DNA of 64,000 bases from CADCVQ01 sp038260305 (GTDB lineage Bacteria > Actinomycetota > Thermoleophilia > Solirubrobacterales > Solirubrobacteraceae). Under the pieces are notes generated by a model. It made no database searches, was not told where the DNA came from, and worked only from the letters and a program-made list of their open reading frames with translations. The translations under genes and the position numbers were made by a program. Positions 8,021 to 15,696 of the stretch are shown in pieces; within the stretch, counting starts at the first letter, position 1, and each line of letters begins with the position of its first letter. The stretch spans positions 1 through 64,000 of the forward strand of contig JBBSNY010000012.1 in the NCBI GenBank assembly GCA_038260305.1, given 5' to 3'.

Positions 8021-8407
8021 TCAGCGCCGGACGTTCTCGCAGTTGGACGCGAGCACGTCGACGGCGTCTGCGAAGACCGTGTCGTTGCCGTCGCCGCAAT
8101 CGACGCGATCGACGGCGCCGTCGACGACGTTGATGCGGTCGTCACCCTCGTCGCCCGTGATCGTGTCCGAGCCCAGCCCTCCGAAGATGCGGTCGTTGCC
8201 GGGGCCGCCGACGATCGTGTCGTCGCCGCGGTCGCCGTTGAGGAAGTCGTCGCCCTCGTTGCCGAGCACGGTGTCGTTGTCGCGGCGGCCGTACATCTCG
8301 TCGTTGCCGGGGCCGCCGTGGAGGACATCGTTGCCGCCGAGGCCGTAGATGCGGTCGCGGCCGCGCGTGCCCGTGATGTCGTCGGGCCCCTCGGTCCCGA
8401 TCTTCAC
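8021..8407 (-). CDS. RTX (hemolysin-type) calcium-binding repeat segment
   Basis: 128 codons encode at least six nonapeptide-type repeats of the form GGxGNDxhxG, for example YGLGGNDVLHGGPGNDEMYG and FGGLGSDTITGDEGDDRI, which form a calcium-binding parallel beta-roll in secreted proteins. It ends with a Cys-containing cap (CGDGNDTVFADAVDVL, SNCENVRR) common in actinobacterial versions. The GTG at 8407 is not preceded by a signal peptide. The frame is open further upstream, where it encodes the missing last blade of the beta-propeller gene (RLYIGDGGGETVSVFS). I therefore read it as the C-terminal domain of one secreted propeller-RTX protein, cut in two by a frameshift near 8575. Confidence 0.8.
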   Translation of the reverse strand: MKIGTEGPDDITGTRGRDRIYGLGGNDVLHGGPGNDEMYGRRDNDTVLGNEGDDFLNGDRGDDTIVGGPGNDRIFGGLGSDTITGDEGDDRINVVDGAVDRVDCGDGNDTVFADAVDVLASNCENVRR

Positions 8408-9375
8408 GGCGAGGCCAGGCTGGACGGCGAGCGCGCGCGGATGGCGGCCCTTGCCGAGGCGCTGGACGCCGAGGCGTTTGTAGGAGAGCGTCGAGAAGAC
8501 CGAGACGGTCTCGCCGCCGCCGTCGCCGATGTAGAGGCGCGAGTCCTCCGTCGCGTAGCCCGGCGCACCGGGCCGGGGCCTGCGCGCACGCGGGTGAGCA
8601 GCCGCCTGGCGTTGAGGTTGACGATCGCCGCGGCGCGCTTGCCGCGGTTCGCCCCGACCGCCGCACGCTTGCCATCGGGCGAGATCGCGATCGTCACCCC
8701 GACACCGGGCTTCAGCTTGACCTTCGCCAGCCGCCTTGCGGTGACACGGTTCAGGCCGCTGAGCACGCCGTCGGTAGTGCTCACCCAGACGAGCGAGCCC
8801 GAATTCGGGAAGGCGACGCCGCCGGGCGTGTGGACGCCCTTGCCGAACGTCGTCTTGGCGGTGCGCCGCATGAGCCGCAGCCCCGCGACATCGACGAGTC
8901 CAACGCGCTGTCCGAGGACGACCGCCGCCTTGAGCCCGTCGGCGGAGACGGCCAGCGCCCCGGGCTTGGAGCCGTGGAGGTTGACGGCGCCGGCGAGCGC
9001 CATCGTCGCGGTGTCGACGACGTCGATCGCACCACGGCGCGCGGCCAGCAGCCGTGTGCCGTCCCGCGTCAGCGCAAGCGAGGAGATCGCGCCCTTCAGG
9101 TCGAGCGCGCCGGTGATCGCGCGGGTCGCGAGGTCGATCGCCGCGATCCGTCGACCGACCGCAACGAAGGCACGCGAGCCGTCGGGCGCCATCGCGACCG
9201 CGCGGGTCGGCGCCCCGAGGTGCAGCCGGGCGACGACCTTGTCGGCCGGGACGTCGGTCAGCGTGAGCTCGCTCGTGCCGGTCGCGATGACGATCGCGCG
9301 GGCATCCGCGGCGGGGGCCGCGGCGAGCGCGGCGGCTGCGGTGGCGAGCAGCGCGGTGAGGGTCGTGCGCAGCAT
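8404..9375 (-). CDS. Secreted YVTN/WD40-like beta-propeller protein, frameshifted at its end
   Basis: From ATG 9375 the protein opens with a Sec signal peptide (MLRTTLTALLATAAAA, then an Ala-rich cleavage region PAADARA). Repeats with SPDG/APDG turns follow (VAMAPDGSRAFVAVG, LALTRDGTRLLAARR, VAVSADG-like, IAISPDGKRAAVGAN), typical of a six- or seven-bladed propeller. After LLTRVRAGPGP the frame turns to Arg/Ser-rich nonsense, while the overlapping frame carries GYATEDSRLYIGDGGG and continues into the RTX repeats at 8021-8407. A single-base indel near 8575 in a CCCCGGCCCGG context explains both. The joined gene would encode about 450 residues, exported and probably calcium-bound. Confidence 0.75.
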   Translation of the reverse strand: MLRTTLTALLATAAAALAAAPAADARAIVIATGTSELTLTDVPADKVVARLHLGAPTRAVAMAPDGSRAFVAVGRRIAAIDLATRAITGALDLKGAISSLALTRDGTRLLAARRGAIDVVDTATMALAGAVNLHGSKPGALAVSADGLKAAVVLGQRVGLVDVAGLRLMRRTAKTTFGKGVHTPGGVAFPNSGSLVWVSTTDGVLSGLNRVTARRLAKVKLKPGVGVTIAISPDGKRAAVGANRGKRAAAIVNLNARRLLTRVRAGPGPVRRATRRRTRASTSATAAARPSRSSRRSPTNASASSASARAAIRARSPSSLASP

Positions 9376-9445
9376 CTGTTGGTTGGCAACTCGCCCCGCG
9401 GACGATGGTTGCGCCCAGGCACTCGGCCAGGTTCGGGGAGCCGGC

Positions 9446-10345
9446 TCAGGCGTACACGGGTTGCAGCAGCGGCCAGTTCGCCGCGTCATGCCCGGCGATG
9501 ACGACGGCGTTGGGGCGCTGCTGCACGTAGGCGCGGATCTGCGCGAGCGAACGCTCGTACAGGGGGACGTCGGCGAAGAAGATCGGCACGAGCTGTTCGT
9601 CGATGGTGCGCCGGGTGTAGGCGGCGTCGCCCGTCAGCAGCAGCTCGCGGCCCGCGAGCGCGAGCACGATCGACTGGTGGCCGAGCGTATGGCCGGGCGT
9701 CGAGACGACCCGCACCGAGCCGTCGCCGAAGAGGTCGAGCGAGCGCTCGAAGCCGGCGTGGGGGAGGGCATCGGGCGCGGCGTAGTCGATCGTGCGCCAG
9801 GCGAAGGGATGGTCGTAATGCGCGTGGCGGTAGCCCTCGGGGAAGCCGCCCGCGCATGCCGCGTCCCACTCGTCCGACGTGACGACGAACGTCGCATGCG
9901 GGAACTGCGCCGCGCCGCTGGCGTGGTCGTTGTGCAGGTGCGTCATGACGACGAAGTCGATCTGCTCGGGCTCGATCCCGCGCGCGCGCAACTGCTCGGG
10001 GGCCGACTCGCCGGCGGCCTGGCGTGCCGGCAGGACCCACGCCTGGCGGCGCCCGAGACTCGTGCGCGCCGTGTCCTGGACCGAGGCGTGAAAGCCGCAG
10101 TCGATGAGCACGCGACCGGCGGATGGGTGCTCGACGAGGAAGACCGGGACCGGCACCCAGCTCCAGCGCGATCGGCGGGCGCCGAGCATCGCCCGCGGCT
10201 GCGACAGCGGGCCGCTCGGGCGGTCGAACGCGCGTGGCGGCAGCAGCACCTCTCCGCAGCGCAGCGGATGCACGCGCACCGTCGCGCCCGCGCTGCCGCC
10301 GGGCAGCGGCAGGTCGGCCGGGGTGGGTTCGGCGCTGACGGCCAC
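9446..10345 (-). CDS. Metallo-beta-lactamase-fold hydrolase (AHL-lactonase-like)
   Basis: Starting at GTG 10345 gives a 299-residue MBL-fold protein; the frame upstream is shadow. The dinuclear zinc motif HLHNDH is in the middle, followed by TPGHTLGHQS, GDAAYT and a final AGHD. The insertion FPEGYRHAHYDHPFAW and the overall order resemble N-acyl-homoserine lactonases of the AttM/AiiA type, so a lactone or ester substrate is likely, but the specificity cannot be read from sequence. It is divergent from the small membrane protein gene at 10413, and the two starts are 67 bases apart, so they may share control. Confidence 0.8.
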   Translation of the reverse strand: MAVSAEPTPADLPLPGGSAGATVRVHPLRCGEVLLPPRAFDRPSGPLSQPRAMLGARRSRWSWVPVPVFLVEHPSAGRVLIDCGFHASVQDTARTSLGRRQAWVLPARQAAGESAPEQLRARGIEPEQIDFVVMTHLHNDHASGAAQFPHATFVVTSDEWDAACAGGFPEGYRHAHYDHPFAWRTIDYAAPDALPHAGFERSLDLFGDGSVRVVSTPGHTLGHQSIVLALAGRELLLTGDAAYTRRTIDEQLVPIFFADVPLYERSLAQIRAYVQQRPNAVVIAGHDAANWPLLQPVYA

Positions 10346-10412
10346 GGGCGCCAGCGTATCCGCCGCCGTTGCACGGGCAGGTGATGGTCCCGCGCGGATA
10401 GCCTGCGGGCCG

Positions 10413-11021
10413 ATGCCCGCGCCCGCCGCTCCGACAGCCACCTGGCAGGGCCCGCTGCGTCTCGCCGCGGCGATCCTCGTCTTCGGCGTCCTGTTCGTCT
10501 GGCTCGTCAAGCCGATCGGCAATCCGTGCCCCGACCTCGGACAGCTTCCACCGGGCAGCAGCGCGCACTCGTCGCCGTCGTTCTCACCGCCCGGGACGCG
10601 GACGTGCGAGTACCTCGCCGCCGAGGGCATCAAGGCGACGGCGAAGTACGTGCCGTGGCTGGACTGGATCCTGCTCCTGCTGATCGCGGGCGTTGCCGCG
10701 GGCGGCGCTCGGATGCTCTCGCCTGCGGGCCGGGCGGCGCCGCGTAAGCCGCGGGCCGCGCGCGAGCCGAGGGTGCGCGCCGAGCGGGCCGAGCGTGCGC
10801 CCCGGGCCGAGCGTGCGCCGCGGGCGGAGCGGACGCCGCGGGCGGAGCGCTCCCCGCGGGCCCAGCGGCCGCCGAAGGCCGGGCGTGCGCCGAAGGCCGA
10901 GCGTGCGCCTCGCGCTGAGCGACCGCCGCAGCCCGCTGCGGCGCCGCGCGCGGAGCGCGACGCCGCCGAGCGCGAGCGCGCCCGTCGCGAGCGTGCCGAG
11001 CGCGCCCGCCGCCAGCGCTGA
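10413..11021 (+). CDS. Membrane protein with a repetitive Arg/Ala/Pro/Glu tail
   Basis: The ATG at 10413 gives 202 residues. Two hydrophobic helices (LAAAILVFGVLFVWLV near residue 20 and WILLLLIAGVAAGG near 90) flank a loop with two Cys residues (PCPD and TCEYLAAEG). The last 100 residues are built from repeats of AERAPRAERxPRAER type, highly charged and probably disordered in the cytoplasm. I do not recognise a function. The paired Cys in the presumably extracytoplasmic loop could form a disulphide. The tail is low-complexity at DNA level and may vary in length between strains. Confidence 0.65.
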   Translation: MPAPAAPTATWQGPLRLAAAILVFGVLFVWLVKPIGNPCPDLGQLPPGSSAHSSPSFSPPGTRTCEYLAAEGIKATAKYVPWLDWILLLLIAGVAAGGARMLSPAGRAAPRKPRAAREPRVRAERAERAPRAERAPRAERTPRAERSPRAQRPPKAGRAPKAERAPRAERPPQPAAAPRAERDAAERERARRERAERARRQR

Positions 11022-11061
11022 ACGTCAGCCTTGGGCTACCGTCGTACGCCACACGTGTAGC

Positions 11062-11604
11062 TCACGAGGCCAGGTAGATCGTGCCCGAAACCGCCAGTTG
11101 CGCGCGCTTTTGCTTGAGCAGTAGAACAAGCTCATCGGTGTCGCTGAGGCTCTCGATCTCAGCCCGCGTCATCACGAGAATCTCCCGGCTTTGGCCGAGA
11201 GCGTTCGACAAGACCTGGTGGGCTGCGGTCAGCGACTGTGGATCACCCGTGATCCCACACGCTGCCACCAGGATGCCCATCGGTCGGCCGCGGCTTTGCA
11301 GTTTCTGGTGGAAGACGGCGAGTTCCGGATAGCCAACAGGTGCAGACCAGTTCTTGCATTCGACGAGCAGGATCAGGTCGAAGCCGCGCAACCCATCCGG
11401 CGAGCCGTCGTTGTAGAACGCAACATCGATCTCCTCCGCCGCGAACGCATTCATGACGTTGCGGGCCGTGACCGCGACCCCGGGGACGAGTTCGAATAGG
11501 TAGGCGATCAGATCCTCGAGAGGCTTCCCTCGGCCAGCGCTCGTCGTTGCCGAATCTCCCTGTGCGAATAAGGCAGCGACGTGGTTACGATCGATCGCCG
11601 TCAC
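11062..11604 (-). CDS. PD-(D/E)XK (Mrr-like) restriction endonuclease-fold protein
   Basis: The 180-residue product starts at GTG 11604, whose GTGA overlaps the TGA of the upstream nuclease gene. It shows the REase core in order: helix GKPLEDLIAYLFELV with E30, D60 in EEIDVAFYN, and the E-x-K strand LVECKN at E82/K84. That is the active-site set of Mrr/type IV nucleases and related Holliday-type folds. There is no separate DNA-recognition domain, so it may act with its partner. GC content is lower than the regional background. I infer the second component of a two-gene defence module; cleavage of modified DNA is one possibility. Confidence 0.75.
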   Translation of the reverse strand: MTAIDRNHVAALFAQGDSATTSAGRGKPLEDLIAYLFELVPGVAVTARNVMNAFAAEEIDVAFYNDGSPDGLRGFDLILLVECKNWSAPVGYPELAVFHQKLQSRGRPMGILVAACGITGDPQSLTAAHQVLSNALGQSREILVMTRAEIESLSDTDELVLLLKQKRAQLAVSGTIYLAS

Positions 11605-12470
11605 GGCGGCCGGCCGTGAACACTCTGATTGCGCAAATCACGGACGATCTCGGCAAAGCTCTGTCGCCGGAGGCGTTCGAGAAGGTCCACGAGCCCTATC
11701 GCAAGCACCGGCGCGGCGAGTCCAATGTCGTGGCTGGGCCGGGTATCGTCCTCGGTCAGGACGATGAGCCCGAGCCGAGCGCTCGGAGATGAGTGCAGGG
11801 CCAGCAGGCTTTGCCTAACTGCGTTAGCCGTCAGGGCTCGCTTCACCTCGATCAGGAGAGGATTTCCCGCGATCGCGTCCAGGTCGTCAGACCAAACTCC
11901 GAGGTCAAACCCTCGGTCCCTTCCCGCGGATCTCACGGCGGCCGCGCCGCTGGCCTCGATTGCGTCGACGAGCAGCGCGAGGGCCTCCGACTCGGACCGG
12001 ATCTCGCCGGCACGTTTCAGCAGGAGATCAGCGTATGAGCCTATGGGCTGGCCAGTCCCTGCTCCTTGGGATCGGCGCTGCGAGCTCGGTCGGTCCTCGA
12101 TTTGGTCGAGCGCGAACCCGATCGCGTCAAGGTCTCCTGGGTCAGCACGGACGATGAGGATGCCCGAAAGGTCCGAGGGCACTTCGGCGTCTTGGGCGGC
12201 GACGACGATGAGTTGCTTGTTGAGGGCCCACGCAAGGCCCGCCTCGAACGCCGCATTGACAGCACCATCGCCTCTGGGGAGGACCACGATGACGCGGTCC
12301 GCCGCGATGATCGCTTCTCGCAACGCATCCACAAGCGCTGCACCCAAAGGGGCCACGTCCGACAGGACTTGAGCGATCCATCCACGGCTCTCGAGCATGC
12401 CGATCAGCGGTCCGAGCTGCGCCCCCGTTGGCGCTGAGATGAAGCATCGGATCGGGAGATGGTGAGTCAT
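11601..12470 (-). CDS. TIR-like/NDT-like sensor domain fused to a PD-(D/E)XK nuclease domain
   Basis: Residues 1-125 form a Rossmann-like domain of the TIR/nucleoside-deoxyribosyltransferase superfamily: RCFISAPTG at 8-16, AADRVIVVLP at 56-65 and AAFEAGLAWALNKQ with E76. Such domains bind or cleave nucleotides in conflict systems. Residues 145-289 are a nuclease domain with D189 in GFDLGVW and E208-V-K210 in PLLIEVKRA. The gene starts at ATG 12470 and ends in a GTGA overlap with the second nuclease gene, so the two are translationally coupled. Lower GC and the hairpin-rich upstream flank fit an acquired island. I cannot match it to a named defence system. Confidence 0.75.
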   Translation of the reverse strand: MTHHLPIRCFISAPTGAQLGPLIGMLESRGWIAQVLSDVAPLGAALVDALREAIIAADRVIVVLPRGDGAVNAAFEAGLAWALNKQLIVVAAQDAEVPSDLSGILIVRADPGDLDAIGFALDQIEDRPSSQRRSQGAGTGQPIGSYADLLLKRAGEIRSESEALALLVDAIEASGAAAVRSAGRDRGFDLGVWSDDLDAIAGNPLLIEVKRALTANAVRQSLLALHSSPSARLGLIVLTEDDTRPSHDIGLAAPVLAIGLVDLLERLRRQSFAEIVRDLRNQSVHGRPP

Positions 12471-12816
12471 GATCGACCGCGAGTATCGCGAACTCGCTGC
12501 GCATACCGTGCGTGCAGGCCGAAACGCTCATGGGGGAAGAACCCGCGGCGGGTCGCAGCACCATGTGTGACCGGTGGGCGCAGCCAACCACCGGCGCATG
12601 GCTGGCTGCGCTATGGCCAGTACTAGGAGGAAATACCCCGTGGCATCAGCTTGACCGCATTCCGGTATTTCACCGGCCACGGGCCAGCGACGAAGTCGCC
12701 TGCGGAAAACTGACAGGGAAATAGCGGATATCCCAGTTAAATCAGATCGACCGGACATCGGGGTGTCGGAATGAGTTTCCACTCGCCCGGGACCGTTCGC
12801 GAAGCGGACAGCCCAA
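12471..12816. other. Lower-GC spacer with two hairpins
   Basis: These 346 bases hold no convincing gene. They contain two inverted repeats: GCGCAGCCA (12578-12586) with TGGCTGCGC (12603-12611), and CCCGTGGC (12637-12644) with GCCACGGG (12677-12684). A run AGGAGGAAA at 12625-12633 looks like a ribosome-binding site but leads to no open frame. The texture recalls the non-coding end of an insertion element, but I see no transposase or matching terminal repeats. It probably also carries the promoter of the nuclease module. Confidence 0.4.
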
Positions 12817-13419
12817 CTAGCCTCGAACGAGCGTCAGCTTCGCGACGCGGCCGTTCGTCGCGAGATCTTTGCCGTAGGCGATCGTCGCGCGGACCTTGAC
12901 CTTCGGGTAGCCCTTGATCGTGACGCGCGGCGTCGAGCTGTAGCCCGCGCCGGCGCTGACGAGCCGCACGGCGACGACCCGGCCGTTGCGCACGACGGCC
13001 CGCGCCGTCGCGGCGCTGTGGCGCCAGAGCTCACCGGCGGAGCCATTGTAGCGATAGGAGTTCGAGACCTCGTCGAGGCGCTCGTTCGTGACGCCGTAGG
13101 GCGCGATCACGGCCAGCAGCGCCGCCTTGTTGCGCTGCACCTGCTCCGGATCGGGCTCCTCGCCCGCGCCCGCCGGCGACACGCCCGAGAACGCCTTGCG
13201 AAAGACCGCCGTCGGGACGCCGAGCGCGGCCGTGACGAGCACCACCGGCCGGCCGCCGTCGCGCGGGTCGGTCGCATGACCGCCCGTGATCGTGACCTTC
13301 GTCGAGCGCGCGGTCGAGCCCGTCGCGCCCGTCGCCGCGATCACCAGCGCGAGGCCGCAGACGGCGGCGGCGCTCGCCGTCGCCAGCCTCAGCCGGGAAC
13401 GCGGCGTGACGATCCTCAT
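12817..13419 (-). CDS. Secreted protein of unknown function
   Basis: The 200-residue product starts at ATG 13419 with GAGGA seven bases upstream. An Arg-rich start followed by AVCGLALVIAATGATGS is a signal peptide. The body has VTITGGHATDPRDGGRPVVLV early and, near the end, GAGYSSTPRVTIKGYP followed by KLTLVRG. This last segment resembles short beta-strand motifs found in secreted actinobacterial proteins. No catalytic motif is recognised. It stands alone: it ends before the hairpin spacer, and the next gene on the same strand is 100 bases upstream. Confidence 0.7.
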   Translation of the reverse strand: MRIVTPRSRLRLATASAAAVCGLALVIAATGATGSTARSTKVTITGGHATDPRDGGRPVVLVTAALGVPTAVFRKAFSGVSPAGAGEEPDPEQVQRNKAALLAVIAPYGVTNERLDEVSNSYRYNGSAGELWRHSAATARAVVRNGRVVAVRLVSAGAGYSSTPRVTIKGYPKVKVRATIAYGKDLATNGRVAKLTLVRG

Positions 13420-13523
13420 GTGGTCTTCCTCTCCTCCGGTGTTGGGTGCTGCGACCCAACGGATCGTGGAGGCGCTGCCTGGGAGCCTGCTGGGAGTCTT
13501 GCGAGACCGGGCTCAGAGCCCGG

Positions 13524-13886
13524 CTACAGCGTCGCCCAGGGCACCTCGACGGAGTGCTCGTCGGCGGCGTCGCGGGCCACGACGTACTCGGCCTCCTCGA
13601 CCTCGGAGGGGTTCTCGAGCAGGTGCGTCTCGCGCGGCGGGACGTAGACCATGTCGCCCGGCTCCAGCGTCAGCGAGTGCTCGAGGCCCTCGCCCCAGCG
13701 CACCTGCAGGCTGCCCGAGAGCATGTACACGGCCGACTCGCAATCAGCGTGGTAGTGCGGCATCGACTGCGCGCCGGCGGGGACCCGGAAGACCCCCATG
13801 TAGATGTTCTCGGCGCCCGTGGTCGTCGGCGACACCTCGGCGGCGACGGGCATCACGCGTTCGGATCTCGACTTGACGACCTTCAT
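13524..13886 (-). CDS. Cupin domain protein
   Basis: From ATG 13886 the protein has 120 residues and is a single cupin barrel. Motif 1 is MPHYHADCESAVYMLSG, giving the two His and Glu metal ligands, and motif 2 is GDMVYVPPRETHLLEN, giving the last His. It resembles small stand-alone cupins that bind a metal and act on, or sense, small molecules. The start at TTG 13895 is less likely than the ATG. No operon partner is obvious: the neighbouring secreted protein gene is 104 bases downstream. Confidence 0.8.
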   Translation of the reverse strand: MKVVKSRSERVMPVAAEVSPTTTGAENIYMGVFRVPAGAQSMPHYHADCESAVYMLSGSLQVRWGEGLEHSLTLEPGDMVYVPPRETHLLENPSEVEEAEYVVARDAADEHSVEVPWATL

Positions 13887-13970
13887 GGTCGGCAAGCCTA
13901 CTCCTAGATCCGATTGTCGGAAACCCGCAGATCGGAATTCGTCATATCTGGCGCGTTCGTCGAGGGGCGC

Positions 13971-14630
13971 TCAAGCCATCCAGGCCGGAAGCGGCTGCGA
14001 GCGTCCGGCCCAGGCCCGAACCGCGGCGGCTCCCGCAGCGACGAGCGCCACCGTGACGACATGGCCGAGCGGCCCCTGGAAGAAGATCCAGCTGTACATC
14101 CCGACGAGGACCGTCGCGATGGTGATCAGCCCGCCGGCGCCGCCGTCGGCTCGCGCCGGTCCGCTCCCGGCCCGCCGCAGCCGCCGGTCGACGAGCAGGC
14201 CGACGATCGGCGCGACGAGGAGGCCGGCGAGCAGCCAGCCGCCGGGGAACGCGAAGAACACGGTGCCCAGCCCGCACGTCAGGAGCGCGGCGACCGCCAC
14301 CGTCGCGGCCCTGAGAACGAACGGCACGCGCGGCCAACCGCGCCGCAGCACGAGCGCCAGCCCGAGCTCGAGCACGAGCAGCGCGAGGAAGCTCGTGGCC
14401 GATGGGTCCCTGGAGTCGAGGACCGCGCCCTGCGCATCGACGAGCTCGCAGTGCACCCCGGGCGGCCACAGCGAGAACGGTTGCGGCGTGCCGAAGCTCG
14501 CCCCTTCCTGGATGCGGTCCAGGTGCGACCCGCAGTCCGACGCGCCATGCAGCGAGGACAGTGCAGCGGTTCCCGCGAGCGCCGCCGCGGCAAGGACGAC
14601 GACGAGCACGGCGTTCAGCGCGGCGCGCAC
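13971..14630 (-). CDS. Polytopic membrane protein of unknown function
   Basis: GTG 14630 gives 219 residues with about five transmembrane helices: ALNAVLVVVLAAAALAG, SFLALLVLELGLALVL, TVAVAALLTCGLGTVFF, WLLAGLLVAPIVGLLVD and VVTVALVAAGAAAV. A loop after helix 1 carries two Cys (ASDCGSHLD, GVHCELVD) and may be extracytoplasmic. I see no family signature. It starts 12 bases after the end of the fabG-like gene upstream on the same strand, so the two are probably co-transcribed. Confidence 0.65.
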   Translation of the reverse strand: MRAALNAVLVVVLAAAALAGTAALSSLHGASDCGSHLDRIQEGASFGTPQPFSLWPPGVHCELVDAQGAVLDSRDPSATSFLALLVLELGLALVLRRGWPRVPFVLRAATVAVAALLTCGLGTVFFAFPGGWLLAGLLVAPIVGLLVDRRLRRAGSGPARADGGAGGLITIATVLVGMYSWIFFQGPLGHVVTVALVAAGAAAVRAWAGRSQPLPAWMA

Positions 14631-14641
14631 GGCGCAACGCC

Positions 14642-15469
14642 CTAAGTCGTCATGCCGGTGAACTGGCCGCCGGTGACGTTCAGCGTCTGACCATGGACGT
14701 AGTTCGACCACGGCGAGCAGAGGAAGAAGACGCCGCCCGCCGCCTCGACGGCCGTCCCCGGCCGGCCGAGCGGGATGACGTACGACGACATCTCGCGGAG
14801 CTGCTGCGGGATCCCGAGCTGCACGGTCTCACCGCCGACGTCGATCGTGTTGTCGTCGACCTTGGCCGCCGTCAGCCGCGTGTCGATGAAGCCGAACGCG
14901 ACGGCGTTGACGTTGATCTTGAACTGCCCCCACTCCTTCGCCAGCGTCTTCGTCAGCCCGACGACGGCGGCCTTGCCGGCGGCGTAGTTCGCCTGACCGG
15001 CGTTGCCCATCGTGCCTGAGATCGACGACACGTTGACGATCTTGCGGAAGACCTCGACGCCCTGCTCGCGCTCGGCCTTCGCCGGCTCGCGCAGGTGCGG
15101 CGCGGCCGCGCGGCAGACGCGGAAGGGGACGACGGTGTGGATGTCGAGCATCCGCTGGAACTGATCGTCGGACATCTTGTGCAGCATGCCGTCGATCGTG
15201 TAGCCGGCGTTGTTGACGATGATGTCGATCTTGCCCCAGGCATCGATCGCCGCCTGCACGAGCGCGTCGCAGGCGCCGGGCGCGGTCAGGTCGCCGCCGT
15301 GGACGGCCGTCTCGCCGGCGATCTCCGAGGCCGTCTGCTCGGCGAGGTCTGAGTCGAGGTCGTTGATGAGGACGCTCGCGCCGTGCTCGGACAGCAGCTC
15401 CGCCGTCGCGCGGCCGATGCCGCGCGCCGAGCCCGTGACGATCGCGACCTTCCCGTCGAGAACTCCCAT
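14642..15469 (-). CDS. Short-chain dehydrogenase/reductase, 3-oxoacyl-ACP reductase type
   Basis: The 275-residue SDR has the NAD(P)-binding TGSARGIGRA (13-22), the structural NNAG motif in IIVNNAGYT, the catalytic Ser in VNVSSISG and the YxxxK pair in ANYAAGKAAVVG. It follows the FabG pattern, although a segment (AKAEREQGVEVFRK) between the NNAG and Ser regions is longer than usual. The C-terminus has GGVFFLCSPWSNYVHGQ and NVTGG. Likely role: reduction of a 3-oxoacyl or 3-hydroxyacyl-CoA/ACP substrate in the cytosol. It is divergent from the LysR regulator at 15697, a classic arrangement for LysR control. Confidence 0.85.
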   Translation of the reverse strand: MGVLDGKVAIVTGSARGIGRATAELLSEHGASVLINDLDSDLAEQTASEIAGETAVHGGDLTAPGACDALVQAAIDAWGKIDIIVNNAGYTIDGMLHKMSDDQFQRMLDIHTVVPFRVCRAAAPHLREPAKAEREQGVEVFRKIVNVSSISGTMGNAGQANYAAGKAAVVGLTKTLAKEWGQFKINVNAVAFGFIDTRLTAAKVDDNTIDVGGETVQLGIPQQLREMSSYVIPLGRPGTAVEAAGGVFFLCSPWSNYVHGQTLNVTGGQFTGMTT

Positions 15470-15661
15470 TGCCCATCTCCTTGTCGCTGGCCGCGGAGCA
15501 CGATAGCCACGGTGCGAGCTGCGTCGACCCGCCGAAGGTCAGGCGTCAGGCGGGAGAAGTTGCCTCGCGACCCCGCCGGACGGGAGGTGGTCTGTCCGAC
15601 GGGGCGCGATGGCGGGAGGAGGCAACACGGCAAGCATTCCGCTTCGACACTCAGATGTCCA

Positions 15662-15680
15662 AGACGTAGTTCGCACGTCT
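15662..15680. promoter_or_regulatory. Candidate LysR-type operator between divergent genes
   Basis: AGACGT (15662-15667) and ACGTCT (15675-15680) form a perfect 6-bp inverted repeat with a 7-bp spacer, the size of a LysR box. It lies 17 bases before the LysR gene start and about 190 bases upstream of the divergent SDR start. Autoregulation is the simplest reading. Confidence 0.45.
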
Positions 15681-15696
15681 GTCATAAGCTGACGGC

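Noticed and set aside
7430..10384. A 984-codon plus-strand open frame
   Set aside because: It spans the globin, RTX, propeller and hydrolase genes in the wrong frame and shows only low-complexity composition.
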